A stretch of DNA of 43,859 nt, taken from Crocinitomix sp. Its GTDB lineage: Bacteria; Bacteroidota; Bacteroidia; Flavobacteriales_D; Crocinitomicaceae. Of this stretch, positions 24,075 to 32,189 are shown in pieces. The notes below the pieces were generated by a model. The model saw only the letters and a list, made by a program, of their open reading frames with translations. It searched no databases and was not told the DNA's origin. The stretch lies in the NCBI GenBank assembly GCA_030836155.1, contig JAURQI010000063.1, forward strand, positions 1 through 43,859, written 5' to 3'. Within the stretch, counting starts at the first letter, position 1, and the number at the start of each line of letters is the position of its first letter. Both the position numbers and the translations under genes were made by a program.

Positions 24075-25114
24075 AAAGTTTAAATTTTAAACGACAAGAA
24101 AATGCAAAACTGCGTTACCTTGAAGAAAAGGTGACCGGTAAATCGAGTTCTCGAATTAACTGGGACCGTATCGTTTATTTATCGATACTGGGCTTAATTG
24201 TCTTTTTTGTTCTACGCTATTTCTTCTTACACAGCTTCTATATTACGGCCGACGGTCAAGTCCTCTTTGAGACTGTAGAGATTGGAGAAACACAGGATAT
24301 TCGAATTGAACGTTTTTTGATTGAAGAAGGTGATAATATGAAAGTAGGTGATACGCTTTTTACCTATTTAATTGAAGACCCCAATGAGTTTGCTATAAAG
24401 AGTAATGAAGCCGCATCCAATCAAAGTAATTGGGCAGAACGTGAGATGTACGCACTTCAAAAGAGTATTGAATTGAATAATAGTCAAATCGCAAGTGATG
24501 AAAAGCTGATGAATAGCTATAAAAGTCAATTAAAGCGATTAGAAAATGAGGTTATTCTTGGCGCTGCAACCGAAAGAGATTTAAACAACCTTGAATATCA
24601 AATTAGTAAACTAGAAACAACGATTAGTCTGGCCCAATCTGAAAACGAAGTACTTGCCAAACAGATAAATGACTTAAAGAATAATAAAGCAGGTGTTCAG
24701 AAGAAAGAAGAGCCTGCAACCTTTTCACCTTATCGCGCGTTTGTATCACCAATAGACGGTTATATCGCTAGGATCTTCAAAGAACCTTATGAGGTAGCGC
24801 TTAAAAGTCAAGTGATCATGAAAGTACATAGGGCTGATTCGGTGCATGTAAAAGGCTATTTTGATCAAGAAGATTTAAACTATGTAAACGTTGGTGATAT
24901 GGTTGATGTGAGTTTCCCTGATGGTAAAGAAAGTGAAGGCGTTATTAAACGCTTTTATACCTCTACTGTCTTGATCCCTGAAGAATTTCAGGAAAAATAT
25001 GAGCCAGCAAAAAGAACGATAGCGGTGGATATTGTTCCCGCGCCAGGAGCGGATCTTGAAATTTGGAAACGCTACTATAAACTGAGTGTTAAATTACGAA
25101 AACGGACGTTTTAA
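24071..25114 (+). CDS. HlyD-family periplasmic adaptor protein
   Basis: 347 residues. One transmembrane segment (about 34-55) after a basic cytosolic tail. A lipoyl/barrel-sandwich half follows (about 60-105), then a coiled-coil hairpin (about 118-205) and the second half of the sandwich (SPYRAFVSPIDGYIARIF, about 219-236). A beta-barrel domain follows (VKGYFDQEDLNYVNVGDMVDVSFPDG, about 260-285). This is the membrane-fusion-protein layout linking an inner-membrane partner to a TolC channel; Alg44-type adaptors do the same in alginate export. It overlaps both neighbours (ATGA and TAATG). No ABC ATPase is nearby, so the partner is probably the GT2 synthase. Confidence 0.88.
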   Translation: MKSLNFKRQENAKLRYLEEKVTGKSSSRINWDRIVYLSILGLIVFFVLRYFFLHSFYITADGQVLFETVEIGETQDIRIERFLIEEGDNMKVGDTLFTYLIEDPNEFAIKSNEAASNQSNWAEREMYALQKSIELNNSQIASDEKLMNSYKSQLKRLENEVILGAATERDLNNLEYQISKLETTISLAQSENEVLAKQINDLKNNKAGVQKKEEPATFSPYRAFVSPIDGYIARIFKEPYEVALKSQVIMKVHRADSVHVKGYFDQEDLNYVNVGDMVDVSFPDGKESEGVIKRFYTSTVLIPEEFQEKYEPAKRTIAVDIVPAPGADLEIWKRYYKLSVKLRKRTF

Positions 25115-26538
25115 TGAAACACTTTGAAACACATAATTACAAGTCAAATTTTGTACTCGAACAAGGGCAATATTCCTATGTCTATATCCGAAATTTCGAA
25201 ATTCCACCGTTGGAGGAAATTGCTGATCATGATGCTGTTGTGATCGAGGTTAAAAACCTCGATTTTGTTCGTCTCATTGTTAATGCGGTCCGTTCAAATT
25301 TAGATCCAGATATTTATTTGACGCCCATTTTCTTGCTTAAAAAGGATGTCTTGGATGATGTCCCTTATATTGAAGAATTGGTCGATGGTTCAATCAAATC
25401 ATTAGATGACCTAGGCTTTGTGAATAAGGAAATTGATAAAATCAATATCCGAAAGAATAGTTTGAATATTACGAGTTCTGTTTCTTTCGAGGCGCAGGTC
25501 ATCACCAAACTTATTGCTTTGATGTATGTCCGTGAGTTAAAGGTGTTGAATCCGATTCCAGACAAATATTCCAACTTGTATTATTCTTTCCCTTTCATGG
25601 CAATTAATTTTGAGGAGAAAGAGGAGCATCTTGCACTGAAAATTCTGAATTTGGCAGAAGAAGAAGGTATGCTACGTTCCGAATATTTTGATCGAGTTTA
25701 CCTATGTTCATCTTGTTCGGGAAGTCATATGAGTTATCGAGAGGTTTGTCCGAAGTGTAGCAGTTCTAACACAACTCCAGATGATATTATTCACCATTTT
25801 CCTTGCGGATATGTTGGGCCAATGAAAGATTTCTCTAACGAAATTGATGATAAATTAGATTGTCCAAAATGTAATAAACGACTTCGCCATATTGGAGTTG
25901 ACTATGACAAACCATCTGTTATTCACCATTGTAACAACTGTAGTCATAATTTTCAGGATTATAATGTTAATGCAAAATGTATGTCTTGTCATACAGATCG
26001 TTCAGTGGAGACGCTAAAAGCCCATGACATTAAGACTTATCGCCTTACAAAAAAAGGTGAATTGGCGGCAATTAAGGGCTTTACATCAACTTCTAAAGAT
26101 ATTGAAGATGTTGTGGGCACAGTTAAGTACGATACTTTCAAAACAATGCTCAAGTATGAAATTGAGCGCTTAAAACAAACATTAGGAGACAGTAACCTTT
26201 GTGCTATTCATATTGGTAATAGTTCTCAGGTATACTCAAAGCTCGGAAGTGAATTGCAGCGAGGGGTATTTAAAGATTTAGTTTCAGTTATTAGAAGTAA
26301 TATTCGATCATCTGATGTTATTGCCTTCTGGAGTTCATCTACAATAGTGGTTTCCATGAACGACATTCCGCATAAAATCGCCCTGCGAATTACAGGCGAA
26401 ATGGTAGAATTGTTATCAGAGCTAATCAAATCAAGTTTTGATGATTTAGAAGTGAATTTTGAAACCAAGACGGTCGCTTTAGATTACCGAAAACCTCACG
26501 AAATGCAATTGAGAGAATTGCTTGCAGAATTTGATTAA
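25114..26538 (+). CDS. Cytosolic regulator: receiver-like region, multiple Cys pairs, degenerate GGDEF domain
   Basis: 474 residues without signal or membrane segments. About 1-115 looks like a pseudo-receiver (alternating strands and helices, AVVIEVKNLD, YLTPIFLLKK). About 195-295 holds eleven Cys, mostly in CxxC pairs: 198/201, 212/215, 231, 250/253, 273/276, 289/292, several zinc-ribbon-type sites. I think of the TackOD1 metal-binding family here, from memory only. About 335-455 aligns by eye with GGDEF domains: KYEIERLKQTLG..., then RSSDVIAFWSSSTIVVSMND, where R..D...R.GGDEF..L is expected. The catalytic GGDEF is replaced by WSSST, so diguanylate cyclase activity is not expected; it may bind a nucleotide or a partner. 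It lies between the adaptor and synthase genes. Confidence 0.65.
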   Translation: MKHFETHNYKSNFVLEQGQYSYVYIRNFEIPPLEEIADHDAVVIEVKNLDFVRLIVNAVRSNLDPDIYLTPIFLLKKDVLDDVPYIEELVDGSIKSLDDLGFVNKEIDKINIRKNSLNITSSVSFEAQVITKLIALMYVRELKVLNPIPDKYSNLYYSFPFMAINFEEKEEHLALKILNLAEEEGMLRSEYFDRVYLCSSCSGSHMSYREVCPKCSSSNTTPDDIIHHFPCGYVGPMKDFSNEIDDKLDCPKCNKRLRHIGVDYDKPSVIHHCNNCSHNFQDYNVNAKCMSCHTDRSVETLKAHDIKTYRLTKKGELAAIKGFTSTSKDIEDVVGTVKYDTFKTMLKYEIERLKQTLGDSNLCAIHIGNSSQVYSKLGSELQRGVFKDLVSVIRSNIRSSDVIAFWSSSTIVVSMNDIPHKIALRITGEMVELLSELIKSSFDDLEVNFETKTVALDYRKPHEMQLRELLAEFD

Positions 26539-26543
26539 GGGAT

Positions 26544-27854
26544 ATGGAAGGAATTCTGGATAGTTACATGCGGTTTTTAGCCACACTTACACCAGCTTAT
26601 TTCTTTGAGTTGTTTTGGTTCTATTTTGTCTTTGAGTTTATTCGATATTTTTTTCTAGAATTTATAGTACTTAATTTATATAAAATTAAGTCGTGGACAC
26701 AACGCGATAAAAAAGAGGATGCACGCAGAAGATTATTTCTTGAAAACCCGCTGGTATCAATACTTATTCCGGGTAAAAATGAAGGGAAGCACCTCTACAA
26801 GCTTGCTAATTCTTTAAGTGAGCAGACCTATAAAAACATTGAAATTATTGTTGTTGACGACGGTTCAGATGATGAGACCCCTATAATCGGGCGTTCGCTT
26901 GAAAAAGCAGGTCTAATTGACACCTTCATTAGGAATGAATTAAGGGGAGGGAAAGCTTCTGCAGCCAACTGCGCATTACGTTTTGCTAAAGGTAAATATA
27001 TCATTCATCTGGACGCCGATTGCTCATACGATAACGATGCAATGGAGAAAATCTTAATTCCATTTTTCATGGATAATCGTGTCGGTGGAGTTGGAGGTAA
27101 TGTGAGTGTTAGAAATTACAATGAAAGTCTTGTGACAACACTACAGGGAATTGAATATTTTAACACGATTACAACTGGTCGAACAGTTACTTCTTATTTA
27201 GGTATTTATCGAATTATTTCTGGTGCATTTGGAGCTTTCCGAGCAGATGTGTTGGATCAATTAAAAGGATGGGATATTGGTCCAGGTTTAGATGGTGACA
27301 TCACGGTGAAAATCAGAAAAAAAGGATACAAAATTGCTTTTGCAGAAGATGCAAATTGTTTGACTTCCGTGCCGAATACGTTCAAAAAACTAATTAAGCA
27401 ACGTTTGCGCTGGGACAAATCGCTAGTGCGTTTCCGTATGCGGAAGCACAGGGATATTTTGATTCCAAATCAATCATTCAAATTCTCTAATTTTATTTCA
27501 GCCTTTGAGAATATTACTTATAATGTTTTACTTAATTTTAAGTGGTATGTATACCTCGGAATCATGCTAACTTATTACAGGCCACTATTTCTGAATATTT
27601 TCATTACTAATATACTGCTCTATACCACAACGAATTACGTGAAATTCGTTGTCTATTCCTTATACCGACCAAAAGCGCATGTTTCTATGTCTTATTTCTT
27701 GGTGTATTTGCCATGTATGGTGCTTTATTATGGGATGTATTTACGTGCGGTAAGAACAGTAGCCTATTTACAAGAATTTTTCTTCAAAAAATCCTATCAG
27801 GATCCATGGAACCCAAGAAAAACCTCAATACATGGGGAGTATCTGGGTATTTAA
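26544..27854 (+). CDS. Processive-type family 2 glycosyltransferase, inner-membrane polysaccharide synthase
   Basis: 436 residues. N-terminal membrane region (about 15-45), a cytosolic GT-A domain (about 68-300), then several C-terminal membrane segments (about 325-410). The D,D,D,QxxRW set is complete: Asp105/106 in VVDDGSDD, DxD at 157-159 (HLDADC), Asp250/252 in GLDGD, and QRLRW at 286-290. This is the arrangement of synthases such as BcsA, PgaC, Alg8 and HasA, which polymerise and translocate a glycan. There is no PilZ domain. The sugar cannot be predicted. It starts 5 bases after the regulator gene and closes the operon, ending flush with the convergent kinase remnant. Confidence 0.9.
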   Translation: MEGILDSYMRFLATLTPAYFFELFWFYFVFEFIRYFFLEFIVLNLYKIKSWTQRDKKEDARRRLFLENPLVSILIPGKNEGKHLYKLANSLSEQTYKNIEIIVVDDGSDDETPIIGRSLEKAGLIDTFIRNELRGGKASAANCALRFAKGKYIIHLDADCSYDNDAMEKILIPFFMDNRVGGVGGNVSVRNYNESLVTTLQGIEYFNTITTGRTVTSYLGIYRIISGAFGAFRADVLDQLKGWDIGPGLDGDITVKIRKKGYKIAFAEDANCLTSVPNTFKKLIKQRLRWDKSLVRFRMRKHRDILIPNQSFKFSNFISAFENITYNVLLNFKWYVYLGIMLTYYRPLFLNIFITNILLYTTTNYVKFVVYSLYRPKAHVSMSYFLVYLPCMVLYYGMYLRAVRTVAYLQEFFFKKSYQDPWNPRKTSIHGEYLGI

Positions 27855-28646
27855 CTATTCTTTATTGCGAAGTGGGAAAACAATGACATAAGTGGTTCCA
27901 TTTCCTTTTTGAATCGAATAGGTACCATCTAATTGTTCTACAAAACTTTCTATTAATTCCGATCCGAGTCCCTCTGTTTTATCCTCTTTTTCTTTCCACT
28001 TACCATTGTCGTGATTAAGCTCTGATAATTCGGTGTTTGCTGAATTATACTGCTCAGCAATAAATCGAATTTGGCGAATGAATTCTATGATCAAATAGGA
28101 GAAAATGAAGCCTCCCATCGCAAGATTAATAAAGAAGTTTACCTGACTGAATTCCGTATAAGGTTTCTCCAATTGATGAATATATCCGTGACGCACGAGA
28201 TAGAACATGACAAAGATGCTCAAGAGATTAATCACTGTAAAAACCATACCCCATTTTTTGCCTAATAAAAAATAAGCTACGGTAATGATGCAGATGGCCC
28301 AAAGAAAATCCCCGGTGTGATGAAAGTTTGAAGAAATCGTTAGGTTAAAACCGTTCATTACTGTCAACAGAATTAAGCAGATTAAGGCTGGGAAATAGTA
28401 TTTCCCCGATTTTTTTACAATTAGATAGCATATACCTTCAACAACTCCACCCATTAAAAGAAAGTATCCATTGATATCACCTTCGAGCACATAGAGTGTT
28501 CTAATCGATAAAGAGAATACTGCAGTTAAGAGCAGCAATCGCTGGCTCAAGACATACTTCACCTCCTCAAGATGCTTATGAAAATTAATGTCAGTATCGT
28601 AGGTTTTTGACAAGGCTAGTTTAGTCTTACTTTTTGCACAATTCAC
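27855..28646 (-). CDS. Histidine-kinase-like membrane protein lacking the phosphoacceptor domain
   Basis: 263 residues. About five or six hydrophobic segments (about 38-190) are followed by a short helix (about 195-211). Then comes only the end of a histidine kinase ATPase domain: a G1-like HDNG (212-215), the G2 box TEGLGSELIESFVEQLDG, and the GTTY.I.FPL terminal strand. The DHp helix with the phospho-His and the N box are missing, as if an in-frame deletion joined the membrane domain to the last about 50 residues. It cannot autophosphorylate as written. It could be a decaying gene or a sensor fragment. It is convergent with the GT2 synthase, with no gap between stops. Confidence 0.7.
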   Translation of the reverse strand: MNCAKSKTKLALSKTYDTDINFHKHLEEVKYVLSQRLLLLTAVFSLSIRTLYVLEGDINGYFLLMGGVVEGICYLIVKKSGKYYFPALICLILLTVMNGFNLTISSNFHHTGDFLWAICIITVAYFLLGKKWGMVFTVINLLSIFVMFYLVRHGYIHQLEKPYTEFSQVNFFINLAMGGFIFSYLIIEFIRQIRFIAEQYNSANTELSELNHDNGKWKEKEDKTEGLGSELIESFVEQLDGTYSIQKGNGTTYVIVFPLRNKE

Positions 28647-28710
28647 AAATAATAGCCGATCAGTTAATTATTGGCAAATTCAACGGGTTAAAATGCTAAA
28701 AATAGATGTA

Positions 28711-29988
28711 TTACCATGATGTAAGGATCCAGTTGATCATCTCTTCTTGGAAGATGTAAAAAATGGTAAAGATGCTCAAGAATAGGATACCGAGATAAGA
28801 AAGGATCAGCATAAAGCGTTTAGGTCGATGTGAATCAGGAATATACTTTTTACCGACCAGAATAAAATTGAACACAGCAATAACCGGAGCAATGATAAAG
28901 GAGACAGATGTCGCCAACTTTACAAGTTTCATAAAACCATCAGGATCTGTTTGGAAATGAAATATTAAGGCGAAAGATCCAAATGAAAGAACGAGTAAAA
29001 CGATGCGATATAGTTTGGTTTCAGAGGTCCGTTCTGTCTTAACGGGAAAGATGTTTTTTATATTAGCCGTCATTGATCTTGAGAAACCATCAAAAACGGC
29101 AACACAAGTACCAAACATGATAGAAAAAGCGGATGAGGCAATGATTATTTCTGCCCAATTTCCGAATGTAGCCGTGTAAAGTTCGATCACTTCACCTGAA
29201 AATGCTGCTCCAGACTTTGAAAAAGCTTTACCGGACCCGAACATCACATAAGCGCCGAGCGTCACGAAACAGATAGCTAAAAGAGCTGATAAAAAATAAC
29301 CCAAATTAAAATCAAACTTAGTTTCTTTTAACGTTGGATGATACCCCGATTCTTTTATTCGAGCAACTGTCCAAAGACTATTCCAGGTTGATAAATCAAG
29401 CGCTGTAGGCATCCATCCCATTAGCGGTATAAGAAAGCTGAGATAAAGACTTTTGTCCGAAATGGTATCCATCGCAAATAAGGATTCATTGCTTACAGGG
29501 CCTTTAAATAGTACCAAAATAAATGCTATCAACGTGGATAACAATAAAACGATACCAATCACTTTGATTAACCGATCGAGCACACTGAAATTATTCGAGA
29601 TTAAAATAGCGATGCAAATTATAAATATGATAATGACAGTGCCAATTGAACTGGAGATTCCAAATAGATTTTGCATAAAACCAGCCGTAACATTGCCTAC
29701 CGCTGCGGTCACTAAAAACATGGATACAATGGTTATTAAAAAGAATATCCAAATAGGTATTTTTCCAAGACGACGGTAACCACTAATGATACTTTCTCCC
29801 GTGGCATTTGCATAGCGTGATCCATATTCGAAAAATGGATATTTAAAAAGGTTTGCTAGAATGATTGCCCATAGCATTGTAAAGCCAAAATCAGCACCTG
29901 CTCTTGTGGATTGAACCAAATGAGATACGCCGATTGCGGTTGAAGCAAAAAGTATTCCTGGTCCTAATGTTTTAAGCAAATTTTTCAT
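28711..29988 (-). CDS. Divergent Nramp-family (NRAMP/SLC11-like) transporter
   Basis: 425 residues with about eleven membrane helices. The start (GPGILFASTAIG) fits the Nramp TM1 region, but the metal-binding DPGN there is replaced by GVSH (20-23). The TM6 M-P-H site reads GWMPTALD (191-198), so Met/Pro persist without His. TM8 and later helices follow the family pattern. Classical members import Mn2+/Fe2+ with protons. Without the DPGN aspartate, this one probably moves another substrate or works differently, as in Nramp-related subgroups. It is monocistronic. Confidence 0.8.
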   Translation of the reverse strand: MKNLLKTLGPGILFASTAIGVSHLVQSTRAGADFGFTMLWAIILANLFKYPFFEYGSRYANATGESIISGYRRLGKIPIWIFFLITIVSMFLVTAAVGNVTAGFMQNLFGISSSIGTVIIIFIICIAILISNNFSVLDRLIKVIGIVLLLSTLIAFILVLFKGPVSNESLFAMDTISDKSLYLSFLIPLMGWMPTALDLSTWNSLWTVARIKESGYHPTLKETKFDFNLGYFLSALLAICFVTLGAYVMFGSGKAFSKSGAAFSGEVIELYTATFGNWAEIIIASSAFSIMFGTCVAVFDGFSRSMTANIKNIFPVKTERTSETKLYRIVLLVLSFGSFALIFHFQTDPDGFMKLVKLATSVSFIIAPVIAVFNFILVGKKYIPDSHRPKRFMLILSYLGILFLSIFTIFYIFQEEMINWILTSW

Positions 29989-30147
29989 ATCGACGAATTC
30001 AGCATAGGTTAATTCGACCGGAAAAGTTAATCATTTTCGGCGATTATTGAAGGCGAATCATTCTCCAGCCCAATAAACCTTAAATATTTGGTGTTGAGGG
30101 AAACATTCTCAACTAAATCTCGTTAAGCATTATACAAACAAAACCGT

Positions 30148-31029
30148 ATGAAAGGAATCATATTAGCAGGAGGATCAGGTACTAGACTTTACCCATTGAC
30201 CAAGTCGGTTTCGAAGCAAATTCTACCGATTTATGATAAACCGATGATTTATTATCCTTTGTCGGTTCTAATGTTGGCGGGCATCCGTGAAGTATTACTC
30301 ATTTCCACCCCACGTGATATTGAGGTTTTTAAAGAACTATTTGGAGATGGGAAATCTTTAGGGTTAGAGATATCATATTGTATTCAACCCTCACCTGATG
30401 GGTTAGCGCAAGCTTTTCTTTTGGGGGAAGATTTTATTGGTGATGATAATGTTTGCCTTGTTTTAGGGGATAACATTTTTTATGGATACGGCTTACCAAA
30501 AATTCTTGAGAACGCAGCAAATCTAGATAATGGAGCTGTGGTATTTGGCTATTATGTCAATGATCCCGAACGTTATGGTGTGGTAGAGTTTGATGAGAAT
30601 CGCAATGTTGTCGGAATTGAAGAAAAACCAGAAGACCCGCGTTCCAATTACGCAGTAACAGGACTTTATTTCTACGATAATACGGTCATAGAGAAAGCGA
30701 AAACACTGAAGCCATCGCCTAGAGGAGAACTTGAAATTACGGATCTCAATAAATGTTACCTTGAAGAAGGTACCTTAAAAACAGAATTGTTAGGCAGAGG
30801 AATGGCATGGTTAGATACGGGAACTCATGAATCCCTCATGCAAGCATCTAATTTTATAGCGTCTATAGAACAACGACAAGGTCTAAAAGTTGCTTGCTTA
30901 GAGGAAATTGCTTTTCGAAAAGGCTATATTTCTGCATCAGAACTGGAAGTTTTAGCTAAACCATTGCTAAAAAACCAATACGGTCAGTACTTAATGAAAT
31001 TATTAGATAAGCGCAGTCAGGCTTTTTGA
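30148..31029 (+). CDS. rfbA: Glucose-1-phosphate thymidylyltransferase
   Basis: 293 residues, the usual length. It makes dTDP-glucose from glucose-1-phosphate and dTTP, the first step towards dTDP-rhamnose and related sugars for surface glycans. Hallmarks are [11 protein letters not shown] (8-18), [17 protein letters not shown] (25-41), the LGDNIFYG metal/nucleotide stretch (about 111-118) and [20 protein letters not shown] (about 157-176). The partners rfbB, rfbC and rfbD are not in the window. It overlaps the convergent acyltransferase gene by 13 bases. Confidence 0.96.
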   Translation: MKGIILAGGSGTRLYPLTKSVSKQILPIYDKPMIYYPLSVLMLAGIREVLLISTPRDIEVFKELFGDGKSLGLEISYCIQPSPDGLAQAFLLGEDFIGDDNVCLVLGDNIFYGYGLPKILENAANLDNGAVVFGYYVNDPERYGVVEFDENRNVVGIEEKPEDPRSNYAVTGLYFYDNTVIEKAKTLKPSPRGELEITDLNKCYLEEGTLKTELLGRGMAWLDTGTHESLMQASNFIASIEQRQGLKVACLEEIAFRKGYISASELEVLAKPLLKNQYGQYLMKLLDKRSQAF

Positions 31030-32012
31030 CCGATTTTTTTTGCGAATTGATGAGTTGGTTTTTCAACAAAACGATAAAGCAACCAAGCGCTAAAAACACT
31101 CACTAAAATCCCACCGAGAACAACCAGTAGTTTTTGCCAGAAGTACTCGCACTGGTGAGATAGAAAATTAATAAATGCGGCGCCAATAAGGGAGTGAATC
31201 AGATAGAGCGAATAAGAAATCTTACCCAAAAATAGGGTGATTCCGGTCTTCAAATGCGACCCAAAGTGAATGATGGATAAGGCCGAAACAGCAATCAACA
31301 CATCAACCCAATCGAGTAAATAAATATTGACACCAATCAAGATCAATTCCAAAATCAACATTTCAATCTTATCAATTCTATTCTTCCGATATAGAATATA
31401 AACGATTCCCATTAAAAAATAGGGCGCCCAGTGAGGGAAAAACTCATAATTCGTACCCATGAATCCAGCGCCAATAAAAATTCCGTAGAACAGAAACCGT
31501 AAAGCCCATTTTGAAGACAGCAAAAGCGGAATTAGGACGGATAGAATCAAATAGTATTGAAACTCCACAGCCAAGGTCCAAAATACATCATTAATCCATT
31601 TTGCGTCCTCAAAAAAGGGAACCAAATAGCCCAAATGCAACCCAACGTCTCTTATACTTGGGGTTAAGTCAACAGCAGCCGTTCCAGGTATAAAATTCCG
31701 CCCGGTCAGGTATATAATACCTATAGCAATAGCAACAAGATAAGGAGGCTCAATTCTGATGAATCGCTTCAAAATAAAATGTTTCCAATGCTTTAATGAA
31801 TAGTCTGATTTGATCATTGACAACGGAATAACAATACCAGATATGATGAAAAATAACTGCACACCACGTTGTCCAAAGTCAAAAGTTTCAAGAATCCAAT
31901 CGGTGTGCACAAAATCCTGTGTGGTACAAATGAAGTGGTATAAAACGACCGAAAAAGCCGCGATTCCGCGCAGACTATTGATAACAAGTATATGGTCTTT
32001 ATCCTTTCCCAA
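31017..32012 (-). CDS. Acyltransferase family 3 (OafA/YrhL-type) membrane protein
   Basis: 331 residues, about ten membrane helices. N-terminal family motif [17 protein letters not shown] (about 12-28) with the conserved Arg and His. [12 protein letters not shown] (about 144-155) has the conserved E. YSLYLIH near 275 and the terminal RFVEKP complete the family pattern. It should acylate a sugar of a surface polysaccharide. It is convergent with rfbA and divergent from the large operon starting at 32190. Confidence 0.93.
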   Translation of the reverse strand: MGKDKDHILVINSLRGIAAFSVVLYHFICTTQDFVHTDWILETFDFGQRGVQLFFIISGIVIPLSMIKSDYSLKHWKHFILKRFIRIEPPYLVAIAIGIIYLTGRNFIPGTAAVDLTPSIRDVGLHLGYLVPFFEDAKWINDVFWTLAVEFQYYLILSVLIPLLLSSKWALRFLFYGIFIGAGFMGTNYEFFPHWAPYFLMGIVYILYRKNRIDKIEMLILELILIGVNIYLLDWVDVLIAVSALSIIHFGSHLKTGITLFLGKISYSLYLIHSLIGAAFINFLSHQCEYFWQKLLVVLGGILVSVFSAWLLYRFVEKPTHQFAKKIGQKA

Positions 32013-32189
32013 TGAATTTAAATTGAAATTCCGTCAAATATACGGAATTGATCTAGACTCATTTTATTTCAAAATATTCGTTTATTTCAAACCGCTTAAA
32101 TCACTTAAAATATCAGCAAATACTAATGTTTAATCGGAATTTTTCATACTTTTATAGCAGAAGCAAAAAGGACTACTACCAAGATCTCT

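Noticed and set aside
25114..26538. Active diguanylate cyclase
   Set aside because: The GGDEF loop is replaced by WSSST, so catalysis is not supported.
22032..27854. Classical type I secretion (TolC/HlyD/ABC)
   Set aside because: There is no ABC ATPase or RTX-type substrate in or next to the operon; the inner-membrane partner is a GT2 synthase.
29453..29779. 108-codon plus-strand frame inside the Nramp-family gene
   Set aside because: It is antisense to a well-supported membrane protein and shows no family features.
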